Origin: Alteromonas sp047556435 | Lineage (GTDB): Bacteria; Pseudomonadota; Gammaproteobacteria; Enterobacterales; Alteromonadaceae | DNA: 64,000 nucleotides | Assembly (NCBI RefSeq): GCF_047556435.1 | Contig: NZ_CP180210.1 | Span: forward strand, 62,001-126,000 | Direction of reading: 5' to 3' | Part shown: one piece after another, positions 24,247 to 33,022 of the stretch | Position numbering within the stretch: the first letter of the stretch is position 1 | Layout: each line of letters starts with the position of its first letter | Position numbers and translations under genes: made by a program | The notes under the pieces: generated by a model | Databases searched by the model: none | What the model was told of the DNA's origin: nothing | Seen by the model: only the letters and a program-made list of their open reading frames with translations

Positions 24247-26859
24247 TCAGCCTGCCAGCTGTTTGATATCCAGTGGCCGTGCTTCGCTTAGCACCTTTCC
24301 TTGCGCGTAATTACAGTCAATTTCCGTCAACGCCTCTAACTGCGCACGCGCATCCACACCTTCAGCAATTACCTTAAAGCGCAGGTGTTCGGAAATCAGC
24401 ATTACCGACTGAATGAGTTTTAAGTTACGTTGTGAGCGCGGAAGCGATTTCACAAAACGGTGATCGATCTTAATGAAGTCGAAAGGGTAGGCGAACAGGT
24501 AACTTAGTGAGGCCAGGCCACTACCAAAGTTATCCAGCACCAGCGTAATGCCGGCACGCTTAAGTTTCTTAATGGCCGGCAGAATATATTGAGAGCGGCG
24601 GTTTAAGTCGTTTTCATCAAACTCAAACACCAGCTCGTTGGCAGAAATGCCGGAGTCATCAATGATGCGGATAATTTTGTTAACCAGCGACGATTGCAAT
24701 AAGTGGTTAATCGATACGTTAACCGCAATATGGCTTGGCTTATCACTGTCACTGCGCCAGCTGTTTAACAGATCACAGGCTTTACGAAGCTGGAATAAGT
24801 CCAGATCTAACGTCAGGCCACCCTGTTCTGCCACCTGGCGGAATTGTTCGCGGGCCACCTTGCCGTATGTTGGATGCTCCCAACGTACGTACATTTCATG
24901 ATATAGCGCTTCGTCAGTACGAAGATCGATAACCGGTTGCAAGTAACACTCAAATTCTTCTTCACGCAGCGCGCGGCGGAACTCGTTTTCCAATTCAAGC
25001 TCTTCCAGCAGACGGTCGCGCATACTTTTGTCAAACATCACAAAGCGGCCACGGCCCAGTGTTTTTGCCTGATACATCGCGGCATCGGCATCGCGCAGCA
25101 CTTCATCGGCGCCGCGATAATAACCTTCAAGATGAGCGATACCGATACTGGCGCCTGAGTACATTTCTTTGCCTTCCAGCACGAACGGCTCAGAAATACA
25201 TTCAATGATACGTGAGGCGACATCTTCAACGTCAGCAACGTCTTCAAAGTTATCCAGCAGTACCACGAACTCGTCACCGCCTAAGCGGGCCAGTAAATCA
25301 TGGCCGCGAATACACAGCGAAATACGCTTGGCGACTTCAACCAGAAACTCATCGCCGGCAAAGTGGCCGAGGGTATCGTTAATCACTTTAAAGCGATCCA
25401 GGTCGATAAACAGTACCGCAAACAGGTTTTCCGGATAGCGCTGCTTGTTTGCAATGGCCAGCTCAAGGCGGCTGGTAAACATAGCGCGGTTCGGTAAATC
25501 GGTCAGTGAATCGTGATGGGCATCGTGTATAAGCTTCAGCTCGATTTCTTTTCTTTCTTCAATTTGCTGCTTAAGGAACTGATTGGCTTTATCAAGCTCG
25601 GTGGTGCGCTCTTTCACACGCTCTTCCAGCTCTACATTGTAGCGCTGAATGGCCTCGGTGCTTCGCTTGCGCTCCATGGCTACCGCAATATGATGCGATA
25701 CAAAGCGCAGTAGCTCCAGATCCCGTGCGGTATATTTGGCGTGCTTACCGTAAGTTTGCACGGCAATAACACCGGATATTTCACCATCGACCACCAGTGG
25801 CGAGCCCAGCCACGAGTTAGCGCTGTTCAGCATATTCTGAGCAACCGACACATCCAGTTCGCCGGCTTCAGCCAATTCCAGCACGCGCGGCGGGTTAATC
25901 AGCTCGGCTTGCCCGGTGCGAAGGACAAATTCGGTGAGTCCTAAACCCAGCGGGCGCTTTTGGGCTTTGTCATCCTGTGAATCGCTGAAATAGGGGAACT
26001 CAAGGTTTTCGCGGCTATCATCAAGGGTGGCAATGAAACAGTTGGGAGCGCTGATAAGGCGGGCCAGGATATCGTGAAGGCTGGAGTAGAAAATACTCAT
26101 GTCGCCTTCCAGGTTTGCTGCCAGCTCGGAAATTTCAAACAATGCCTGCTGCAGCGATTCTACCTTCTGACGCTCGAGGATCTCTTCCTGCAAGTCGTCA
26201 TTAATTTTGCGCAGCTGCCGGGTACGCTCCCGAATAGTGCGCTCGGTAAGTTCGCGACTTTTTACGCGATCTACCGTGGTCACAATGTGCTGCGACACGA
26301 ACAGCAGTACTTCTAGATCTTCATGGGTGTAACTGACGTCTTCGTCGTAAGTTTGCACCACCATGGCGCCAATGACCTGGGTTCCGCGCTTAAGGGGCAC
26401 ACCTAACAACTGGTGAGGCTGAGAGCCGAACAGCTGAACGCCGGTGGACTTCTGAAAGTCTTTTTCTTCTTCTTTCTTGAAGAATATATGGTTGCCGGTA
26501 CGAAGTATGTGGCCGGTAATGCCATCCATAATTTGCTCAACCGGCACCTGTTTAACGGTTTGTTCGTCAAACTCGTCAACAAAGTAAGCAAAATCGATCA
26601 GGTTGGCGTCGCGCTCGTAAAACGCAACAAAGAAATTATCTGCGTTCATAAAGTCGGCAATAATTTCGTGAATGGCAGAGTAGAGGCGGTTAAGGTGACT
26701 AACCGAGCTGGCTAGTTCAGAAATGTCAAAAAGCGCCTTCTGAACTCGTTCAGCGCGCTTATATTTATCAGTAAGTTGTTGCAACTGAGGAATGAGCTCG
26801 CGTAACTCTTCTTCCGATAGCTCTAGCTGCGTTGAATCTGATGACATTCCGGTAGCCAA
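24247..26859 (-). CDS. Soluble GAF-GAF-GGDEF protein with degenerate EAL domain
   Basis: An 870-residue cytosolic protein without transmembrane segments. Two GAF domains (about residues 45-205 and 230-395) are followed by a coiled-coil linker, a GGDEF domain with intact motif near residue 526, and an EAL-like domain. In the EAL domain the signature reads HEMYVRW, DDFG has become DNFG, and the later catalytic Glu is replaced (EGVD). Phosphodiesterase activity is therefore doubtful, and it is most likely a diguanylate cyclase with a regulatory EAL-like domain. The GAF domains could bind a cyclic nucleotide or another small ligand. It is leftward and monocistronic as far as visible. Confidence 0.88.
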   Translation of the reverse strand: MATGMSSDSTQLELSEEELRELIPQLQQLTDKYKRAERVQKALFDISELASSVSHLNRLYSAIHEIIADFMNADNFFVAFYERDANLIDFAYFVDEFDEQTVKQVPVEQIMDGITGHILRTGNHIFFKKEEEKDFQKSTGVQLFGSQPHQLLGVPLKRGTQVIGAMVVQTYDEDVSYTHEDLEVLLFVSQHIVTTVDRVKSRELTERTIRERTRQLRKINDDLQEEILERQKVESLQQALFEISELAANLEGDMSIFYSSLHDILARLISAPNCFIATLDDSRENLEFPYFSDSQDDKAQKRPLGLGLTEFVLRTGQAELINPPRVLELAEAGELDVSVAQNMLNSANSWLGSPLVVDGEISGVIAVQTYGKHAKYTARDLELLRFVSHHIAVAMERKRSTEAIQRYNVELEERVKERTTELDKANQFLKQQIEERKEIELKLIHDAHHDSLTDLPNRAMFTSRLELAIANKQRYPENLFAVLFIDLDRFKVINDTLGHFAGDEFLVEVAKRISLCIRGHDLLARLGGDEFVVLLDNFEDVADVEDVASRIIECISEPFVLEGKEMYSGASIGIAHLEGYYRGADEVLRDADAAMYQAKTLGRGRFVMFDKSMRDRLLEELELENEFRRALREEEFECYLQPVIDLRTDEALYHEMYVRWEHPTYGKVAREQFRQVAEQGGLTLDLDLFQLRKACDLLNSWRSDSDKPSHIAVNVSINHLLQSSLVNKIIRIIDDSGISANELVFEFDENDLNRRSQYILPAIKKLKRAGITLVLDNFGSGLASLSYLFAYPFDFIKIDHRFVKSLPRSQRNLKLIQSVMLISEHLRFKVIAEGVDARAQLEALTEIDCNYAQGKVLSEARPLDIKQLAG

Positions 26860-26907
26860 TTAGAATAATAATAGTAGATGACTGTTAATCCACTAAAGCT
26901 ACCTGAT

Positions 26908-26937
26908 TTGATGCAAAAACGCTACTTTTTGCATCAA
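26908..26937 (-). terminator. 12-bp hairpin downstream of cytochrome c5
   Basis: TTGATGCAAAAA (26908-26919) pairs perfectly with TTTTTGCATCAA (26926-26937) around a six-base loop. It is 22 bases past the cytochrome stop codon and ahead of the next leftward gene. The T-run is inside the stem, not after it, so termination is likely but not certain. Confidence 0.5.
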
Positions 26938-26958
26938 TTAGGATGATAAAGAAGGGAA

Positions 26959-27366
26959 TTAGATCCCTTCGATCATGTATTCAATAGCCGCTTTAATCTC
27001 TTCATCGCTACATGCGCCGCAGGTACCGCGCGGAGGCATAGCGTTGATACCATTAAGCGCATTTTCCCAGATGCCATCCAAGCCACGCTCGTCAAGACGA
27101 GGTTGCCAGTCGGCAGCAACGTGAAGTTTTGGCGCGCCCAATACCCCCGAGCCATGACAAGCTACACAAGCCTGGTTATAAACATCTTCACCTGACTTTG
27201 CACCGCCGCCACCGGCTGCAGCACCTTCAGCGGCTGCACCTGAAACGTGTACTTCGCCAACCGGCTTGATACGCTCGGCAATGGCATCATCAGACATTTC
27301 CTGCGCCTGAACTGCGAATACGGTCAGCGCCGTAGCCATCATTGTTAACCAGGTTTTCACTTTCAC
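26959..27366 (-). CDS. Periplasmic cytochrome c5-type monohaem protein
   Basis: A 135-residue secreted c-type cytochrome. The signal peptide ends near residue 21 (AVQAQ). A Gly/Ala-rich linker leads to one haem-binding motif, CVACH at residues 67-71. The axial Met110 lies in NAMPPRGTCGACSDEEI, where Cys116 and Cys119 form the extra disulfide typical of cytochrome c5. It carries electrons in the periplasm, for example to an oxidase. The start is GTG with GGAGA upstream and a good -10/-35 pair. It is convergent with no other electron-transport gene here. Confidence 0.9.
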   Translation of the reverse strand: MKVKTWLTMMATALTVFAVQAQEMSDDAIAERIKPVGEVHVSGAAAEGAAAGGGGAKSGEDVYNQACVACHGSGVLGAPKLHVAADWQPRLDERGLDGIWENALNGINAMPPRGTCGACSDEEIKAAIEYMIEGI

Positions 27367-27407
27367 ATCTGTCTCCAGGCAATCTTGAGAATTCGTTAGC
27401 AGGCCAG

Positions 27408-27435
27408 ATTATAACGGTAAATCTGTTGTGGACAA
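27408..27435 (-). promoter_or_regulatory. Promoter of the cytochrome c5 gene
   Basis: On the minus strand TTGTCC (27435-27430) and a perfect TATAAT (27413-27408) are 16 bases apart, about 42 bases upstream of the GTG start. The rest of the 27367-27694 gap also has to hold the promoter of the rightward lipoprotein gene, which I could not identify. Confidence 0.6.
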
Positions 27436-27694
27436 CTCTTTGACTCTAAATACGTACAAAAAATACGGTTAAAAATCAGTAATACCGCCACAGACTCTGC
27501 CAGCAAAGACATAAAATTTGTACAGGTGATGTCATATTTAAAGTTCAAAAATAACCCTATTTGACGAAACTGTGGTTTAATTGCTCCTGAAAAAGCATTA
27601 GACGCAGGGAAGTGTCCAAATTTTGCATGCCCTGTCGTCTTTAATAAATAATAATATTCTAACTGACAGCAACTGTCAGAGGCGAGGAACAGGG

Positions 27695-30600
27695 ATGTTT
27701 AAAGTAACTAAACTCATCCAACTCGGTGTCTGTGTTTGTGCAGCATCTGTAATATCTGCGTGTGGTGGCTCATCTGGCTCCGACACTTCTACCCAAACTA
27801 ATCGCGCTCCCACAGCCTCTGTGTCGGGCGATACATTGGTAAATCCTGCGGCAAGTGTCAGCTTGAACGGCAGTGGTTCCAGTGACAGCGACGGTACCAT
27901 CTCAACCTATTCCTGGACGCAGCTGTCTGGCCCAACAGTCGACATCGCAGATTCCTCAGCCAGCCAGATTACATTCATTGCGCCTGAAACGCAGGGCGCG
28001 ACATTAGAATTCGAGCTAACTGTAACCGACGATGACGGCGCAAGCCGCAGCGACTCCATAGCCATCACCGTAAATAGCGCGCCTGAAGTAAGCGTCAGCG
28101 GAGACATGCAGGGGCTGGAAGAAAGCGTTCTGCACTTCGAAAGCGCTGTGTCCGACGCAGATGAAAACGTGACGACGTATGCCTGGACACAAACTTCCGG
28201 ACCGGCCGCTTCTATTGCATCAGCCAGTGGCGAAGAAACGGACATCACCTTGCCTTTGGTTAGTGAAGATACTGAAATTACTTTTCAACTGTTGGTGACC
28301 GATGAGCTTGGCTTGTCATCCGCTGCAACATTCACGGTGACGGTGGGCGATATTTTTGTGAACACCCCACCGGACGCTGTCATCTCTGGCGATACGTTAT
28401 TAAATCCAGGGGCTGATGTGGCATTTGATGGTTCAGATTCTACGGATGTGGACGGTGCTATTGCCAGCTATGCCTGGACGCAGACTGCAGGCCCGGCAGT
28501 GGAGCTGACAAATGCCGATCAGACCGTAGTTAGTTTCACAGCGCCAGACGAGCAGGGCGCTGTTGTAGAACTTACTCTTACCGTGACCGATGAGTATGAC
28601 GATAGCGATACCGCTTCTATCAGCGCCACTATTAATAGTGCGCCGGTTATCAGTATCAGTGGCCCATCTGAGGCTGTTGAAACCACCACTATTGCCTTAG
28701 ACGGTGCTGCAACTTCAGATGCTGACGATAATATAGTTAGTTACCAGTGGACACAGGAATCCGGGCCGCAAGTGACTATTGGTTCGCCTACCAGCTCATC
28801 AACGTCGCTAACCTTACCGGTTGTTGAAGACGATACCGTGGCGCAGTTTGCATTGGGCGTAGTGGATGCACTGGGCCTTGCCAGTTCAAAAACAGTGAAT
28901 GTAACCATTCTTGCTAACGAGCCGCCGGAAGTGACCCTGGCTTTCCCTCCCCAGCGTGGCCGTTTTTATGACGATACACTGCGTATTCGCGGTGGTATTA
29001 CGGATGACCGCAATCTTGAACTTGCCGAAGTTACCGTAGAAGCCAATAACACCGAGTACGATGTAATCCGTGAGAGCGATGAAAGTTACAGTGCCTCTGT
29101 GCCTGTATCGATTTCAGACAGCGAGCTTACTGTGAATGTATCGGCTACGGATAATATTGGCGAAACGTCTGAGGTGGTTTCTTCTACGCTGAACATTGCA
29201 GTAACTATTGAGGAAGGCTTGCTGGCACTTGACTCGACGCAAAGCAACATCGCTTACATTGCATCGAAAACAAATAACAACTACCGCATCCTTGAATGGA
29301 ACATGGCCGATAATGCGATGCGCGTGTTACATGAACCACAGACTGCGACCACGCCAGTCAGCGGCCAGTTGAAAGAAATGAAATACGACAGTAACAGCAA
29401 CCGTTTGTTTATGCTGATGTTTGCTGACAGCAATGTATTCACAACGCTCTCACTGGATGACGGCAGCGTGTCTGAGCTTATTCCTGCAGGCGGAAGTGGC
29501 GTGGAAGTGAACCAGGTTGTGAGTTTCTCGCTTAGTGCTGATGGCAATACAGCATATCTGCTGGATGATGGATTAGATGCATTAATTGAAGCCGACATTA
29601 ACAACGAGACAATGACAATCGTTTCTGACGATACTACCGGCACCGGCCTGGGCTTTGAGCTTTCTTACCAAAGTAACGTGTTTGTGCGCAATAATGGCAG
29701 CGTAGTGGTGTATGACGGTGAACTGCATCATGTGTATTCTGTAGATACTGCTACAGGCAACCGCACCATCGTTTCAAGCTCGGCTATGGATGTGGGTGCA
29801 GGCCCTGATATTAATTTCTGGCGGGCAACCTATAATTCAGATGAAGACACAATGGCTGGCCTTGGCTCTCAAAACCGGCTTTATTCAATAGATCTGAGCA
29901 CAGGCGATCGTGAGCTGGTAGCAGCATTTAATGATGAGCTACAAGGCGCGGCTACCGATCTTTTATGGGATGCTGAGAATAGCCGTTACCTGACCAGTCT
30001 GTTCAGACCAGGTTCTAACTCTATTGACCGCTATACAGAAAATAAGATTGCCGCTTTAACCGCTGCTGGAAATATAAATGTGCTGTTTGAAGATAATGTC
30101 GGTACAGGTGACAAGCGAAGCATGAATGCTGATATTCATTATTCTGCTACGGACGGTACGCTGTATGGTATTTCTCAGGATTCACTGAGCGGCAACACGG
30201 ATGCGCTGGTAGCATTTGATATCGCAACACTAACCACAACTGAGCTGGCATATGGTAGCGCCGAGCTGGACAGTGTCAGTCATATCGCAGTTCACCCGAA
30301 TGGTGGAGACATTTACTTCACTAACGAGAGTGAGCGCGCGATTTATCGTTACGATATCGCGGCCGATACCACCACTAAGCTGACCGACGTCACCGACGGT
30401 ACTAACCCTGATTTATTATTGCCAACAGATATGGCAATTAATGAATCGGGAAGTGATTTGTATTTGACGGTAACCGGCGCAACTGATGGCCCGGCATTAA
30501 TTCAGGTAACGCTGTCGGATGCCAGCACTCGCATAGTTACAAATAACACCATTGGCACGAACAGCTCTCTGATAGCACCGAGATCACTATTAATTGCCGA

Positions 30601-31000
30601 TGACGTTGCTTATGTTGGCAATAATGGCAATGGCGATACGGCAACGGTTAATTTGCAGGAAATTGATCTCAGCACAGGCGATACGGTTATTGCTACCGAC
30701 AATAACAGCTTCCCGGGCTCGATTTTTATTAACAGCTTCGATGATTTGCTGTTAAGTGAAGACGGTGAAACGTTACTGGTTGTGAACAACGGCAGCATCG
30801 CCGCGGTGGAGCTGGCAACTGGTGAGAAAACATTGATTTCTGCCAACCTGCAAAACTTTGGAAAGGGTGAGTTGGTTAACTTCACAAAAATAGCAAAGGG
30901 AACATCTGCAAATACCGTGTTTGCGGTAGATAGTCTGAAAGGAGCTGTTTATCTGGTAAATACGATGAACGGCGACCGCGTGATGGTTCAACGCCAGTAA
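27695..31000 (+). CDS. Large PKD/Ig-repeat and beta-propeller surface lipoprotein
   Basis: A 1101-residue lipoprotein. The lipobox VISAC puts the acylated cysteine at residue 23. Four domains of about 95 residues resembling PKD/REJ modules follow (each with a WTQxxGP core), alternating in type A-B-A-B, then one further Ig-like domain (residues about 420-515). The C-terminal 580 residues consist of repeating beta units (for example YRYDIAADTTTKLTD, LYSIDLSTGDRELV) as in a beta-propeller. Likely an outer-membrane-attached protein for adhesion or ligand binding; no catalytic motif is seen. ATG 27695 is chosen over an upstream in-frame start because it gives the lipoprotein signal and has GAGGAACAGGG just before it. 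Confidence 0.8.
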   Translation: MFKVTKLIQLGVCVCAASVISACGGSSGSDTSTQTNRAPTASVSGDTLVNPAASVSLNGSGSSDSDGTISTYSWTQLSGPTVDIADSSASQITFIAPETQGATLEFELTVTDDDGASRSDSIAITVNSAPEVSVSGDMQGLEESVLHFESAVSDADENVTTYAWTQTSGPAASIASASGEETDITLPLVSEDTEITFQLLVTDELGLSSAATFTVTVGDIFVNTPPDAVISGDTLLNPGADVAFDGSDSTDVDGAIASYAWTQTAGPAVELTNADQTVVSFTAPDEQGAVVELTLTVTDEYDDSDTASISATINSAPVISISGPSEAVETTTIALDGAATSDADDNIVSYQWTQESGPQVTIGSPTSSSTSLTLPVVEDDTVAQFALGVVDALGLASSKTVNVTILANEPPEVTLAFPPQRGRFYDDTLRIRGGITDDRNLELAEVTVEANNTEYDVIRESDESYSASVPVSISDSELTVNVSATDNIGETSEVVSSTLNIAVTIEEGLLALDSTQSNIAYIASKTNNNYRILEWNMADNAMRVLHEPQTATTPVSGQLKEMKYDSNSNRLFMLMFADSNVFTTLSLDDGSVSELIPAGGSGVEVNQVVSFSLSADGNTAYLLDDGLDALIEADINNETMTIVSDDTTGTGLGFELSYQSNVFVRNNGSVVVYDGELHHVYSVDTATGNRTIVSSSAMDVGAGPDINFWRATYNSDEDTMAGLGSQNRLYSIDLSTGDRELVAAFNDELQGAATDLLWDAENSRYLTSLFRPGSNSIDRYTENKIAALTAAGNINVLFEDNVGTGDKRSMNADIHYSATDGTLYGISQDSLSGNTDALVAFDIATLTTTELAYGSAELDSVSHIAVHPNGGDIYFTNESERAIYRYDIAADTTTKLTDVTDGTNPDLLLPTDMAINESGSDLYLTVTGATDGPALIQVTLSDASTRIVTNNTIGTNSSLIAPRSLLIADDVAYVGNNGNGDTATVNLQEIDLSTGDTVIATDNNSFPGSIFINSFDDLLLSEDGETLLVVNNGSIAAVELATGEKTLISANLQNFGKGELVNFTKIAKGTSANTVFAVDSLKGAVYLVNTMNGDRVMVQRQ

Positions 31001-31010
31001 CGCATTAACA

Positions 31011-31067
31011 GCGGCGGTTGTAGAAAATAGTGCTGGAAAATAACAGCAGAATCATTACAATCGCCGC
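31011..31067 (+). terminator. Nested hairpin between the lipoprotein gene and tRNA-Arg
   Basis: GCGGCGGTTGTA (31011-31022) pairs with TACAATCGCCGC (31056-31067), with one G-U pair. Inside it TGCTG (31031-31035) pairs with CAGCA (31044-31048). The structure starts 10 bases after the lipoprotein stop and ends 9 bases before the tRNA, with TTCT following. It is a probable terminator. Confidence 0.5.
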
Positions 31068-31076
31068 TTCTACTCT

Positions 31077-31153
31077 GCACCCGTAGCTCAGCTGGATAGA
31101 GCGTTGCCCTCCGGAGGCAAAGGTCATAGGTTCGAATCCTATCGGGTGCGCCA
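31077..31153 (+). tRNA. tRNA-Arg (anticodon CCG)
   Basis: A complete 77-nt tRNA with encoded CCA. The acceptor stem GCACCCG/CGGGTGC is perfect, the D arm is GCTCAGCTGGATAGAGC, the anticodon loop CTCCGGA gives anticodon CCG, and the T arm is ATAGGTTCGAATCCTAT. It closely resembles E. coli tRNA-Arg(CCG). It reads CGG codons. Its last ten bases plus the next G recur about 3 kb downstream, as expected for an integration site. Confidence 0.98.
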
Positions 31154-31154
31154 G
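31144..31154 (+). repeat. Putative attachment-site repeat, tRNA-Arg copy
   Basis: GGGTGCGCCAG at the 3' end of the tRNA (ten tRNA bases including CCA, plus the next base) is repeated exactly at 34157-34167. The two copies bracket three accessory genes. Confidence 0.55.
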
Positions 31155-31272
31155 TTTCAAGGTGTATAGCTTTAAGCTGTTTCTCTTCTTATCAAACTAG
31201 CTGTTCCACCTAAGCCAGAAAGCAACTGACTCACCTGTCAAAGCGACACAGCGTGTGACAAGTCGCAAATGC

Positions 31273-32160
31273 TCACAGCTCGTCACTTCCCCTCATAGCT
31301 AGTTGCTCCAACTGATAGTTTATTCTTGAGAGTGATGAATCATCGTGCACAAAGCTTTTAGAAAACTTGTAGTACTTCGCTAGAGTTTTATGGCTCATCA
31401 CCGGAACTGTAGGTTTTTGTTTATATTCAATAAACCAACCGGGAATCACCACAACTGGGTTTGCTTTTATATCTGACCCTGTACTCTGAGTAAGCTCTTT
31501 GGACAACCAATTAGCCTGACGTGAGGCCTGTTCAATCGTATCCATATCCGTAAAGTGGGGAAATACCAACTTCTGGCTATCTACGAACAACTTGTGGGTG
31601 TCTTTAGAATGACGGATATTTGGTTTTCTTCTGCCCTTAGTTTCAATCGCCAGTACGCCTCCAGGATAAGTCAGTACATGGTCGATATTGAAATTTGGCC
31701 CCTGAATATCGTGAAAAATCCGAACATCTTTATCCACAATAGTTGCTAGCGCTTGGGACACGGCCCATTCGGCTTCTATTCCTAATCGGGTGTTTCTTAA
31801 TTTAGAAAACGCTCTCGTTGCTCTTATAAGAGAATAAATAGCCATAAAAATAAGTAGAATTGAGTAGGTCCACCATTCTCCGATAGAGTCTTCAACGCCA
31901 GTTAAGCTAGCAATAGTCGGAATAGAAAAGGGTAGCTGAAAGTAAATCGTCGCTAAAAGAGCCCATGCAAGGATATCTAAAGTGTATTCCCGGTGTTGTT
32001 GTAACAAAGAAAAAGCGGGTATTCGCGCCATATTGGCGTATTCAAATGGGATACGAGATTTTCTTGTTAAAAACTTACCCATCACCGTTATTATCATCAG
32101 AAAAATGGCGAAAGGGGCCAGCGATAGAAATATGATGAAAAGTAGCGCCATAGTTGTCAT
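31273..32160 (-). CDS. Membrane-anchored NERD (nuclease-related domain) protein
   Basis: A 295-residue protein with three hydrophobic segments (about residues 5-27, 62-82 and 97-115) followed by a cytosolic NERD domain. The nuclease-fold residues are all there: Glu131 in LGIEAEWAV, Asp160 in NFNIDHVL, and Glu173/Lys175 in GVLAIETKGR. This is the E-D-ExK pattern of restriction-endonuclease-like folds. NERD proteins are mostly uncharacterised and presumed to process DNA or RNA. The gene is leftward, between tRNA-Arg and the methyltransferase-HNH pair, and AT-rich like them. It may be an effector or a stand-alone cargo gene; function is inferred only from fold motifs. Confidence 0.8.
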   Translation of the reverse strand: MTTMALLFIIFLSLAPFAIFLMIITVMGKFLTRKSRIPFEYANMARIPAFSLLQQHREYTLDILAWALLATIYFQLPFSIPTIASLTGVEDSIGEWWTYSILLIFMAIYSLIRATRAFSKLRNTRLGIEAEWAVSQALATIVDKDVRIFHDIQGPNFNIDHVLTYPGGVLAIETKGRRKPNIRHSKDTHKLFVDSQKLVFPHFTDMDTIEQASRQANWLSKELTQSTGSDIKANPVVVIPGWFIEYKQKPTVPVMSHKTLAKYYKFSKSFVHDDSSLSRINYQLEQLAMRGSDEL

Positions 32161-32410
32161 CCTTGTTGGTAAGCTGGCTCTAAATTTCGAAAAATAAACC
32201 TGCGTAGAAACAGGCTAAATTTTCTAGATCAATAATTGAGCCATGCTCTTCTGTGAGCATATAATTAACTGCGTTATGAAGTATATCCTAGACGCTGTTT
32301 GCCCAATTATGTTTGTCGTTGGCAAGGTATCATGCCTTATACAATGAAGGATGTTGTGGTTATCTAAAAAGAAATGCTTTAGTTTTGGAGAGCGCCAGGG
32401 AGACGGTATC

Positions 32411-33022
32411 GTGAATAACAATCAAGACTTCTATTCGTTACATGCAGTAGCCTTGGCTGATGATTATGAGAGAGTGTCGTTTCCGGATGTCCACTCCAGC
32501 TGGTATGACATAGCCCCGAAAGAAGGAAGCGCGCTTGATATAGGGGCAGGCTCCGGCCGTGACGCTGCATTTCTCGCCTCGACAGGGCTAAAAGTGACTG
32601 CAGTCGAGCCTTCAGAAGGAATGCGACACTTAGCTAAAGAGCGCCATCAGAACGCTAGCATTGAATGGACAGCAGATAGTCTTCCCAGTTTGCGTAATGT
32701 CGTTGGTCTAAATAGGCAATTTGACCTCATTTTACTCAGCGCGGTGTGGATGCACATTCACCCCAGTGATCGTTTAGCATCTCTTCAGGTTCTAGCAGAC
32801 TTAATTAAAAGTAGCGGGCTTATAGTGCTCACACTTCGGCACGGCCTTTTTACAGATAATCGATCGGCATTTTCGGTTTCATTCGAGGAAGTAAGTACAT
32901 TGGCTCGCGACGTGGGTTTGACAACAGAGCTACTTGCAGACAATAGTGAAGATAAATTAGGGAGAGCCAAAGTAACTTGGCAGACGGTGATACTTAGAAA
33001 GGACACATCAGGTAATGCTTGA
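32411..33022 (+). CDS. Class I SAM-dependent methyltransferase, coupled to an HNH nuclease gene
   Basis: A 203-residue Rossmann methyltransferase with motif I LDIGAGSGRDAAFLA (residues 42-54), the acidic end of strand 2 in AVEPSEGM, and ILLSAVWMHIHPSDR as the post-motif region. It lacks the NPPY/DPPY or PC motif of DNA methyltransferases, so it is more likely to act on a small molecule or protein. GTG 32411 is chosen because AGGGAG lies 8 bases upstream; the frame is open another 20 codons. Its last 8 bases overlap the start of the HNH gene (ATGCTTGA), so the two products are probably made together. Substrate unknown. Confidence 0.75.
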   Translation: MNNNQDFYSLHAVALADDYERVSFPDVHSSWYDIAPKEGSALDIGAGSGRDAAFLASTGLKVTAVEPSEGMRHLAKERHQNASIEWTADSLPSLRNVVGLNRQFDLILLSAVWMHIHPSDRLASLQVLADLIKSSGLIVLTLRHGLFTDNRSAFSVSFEEVSTLARDVGLTTELLADNSEDKLGRAKVTWQTVILRKDTSGNA

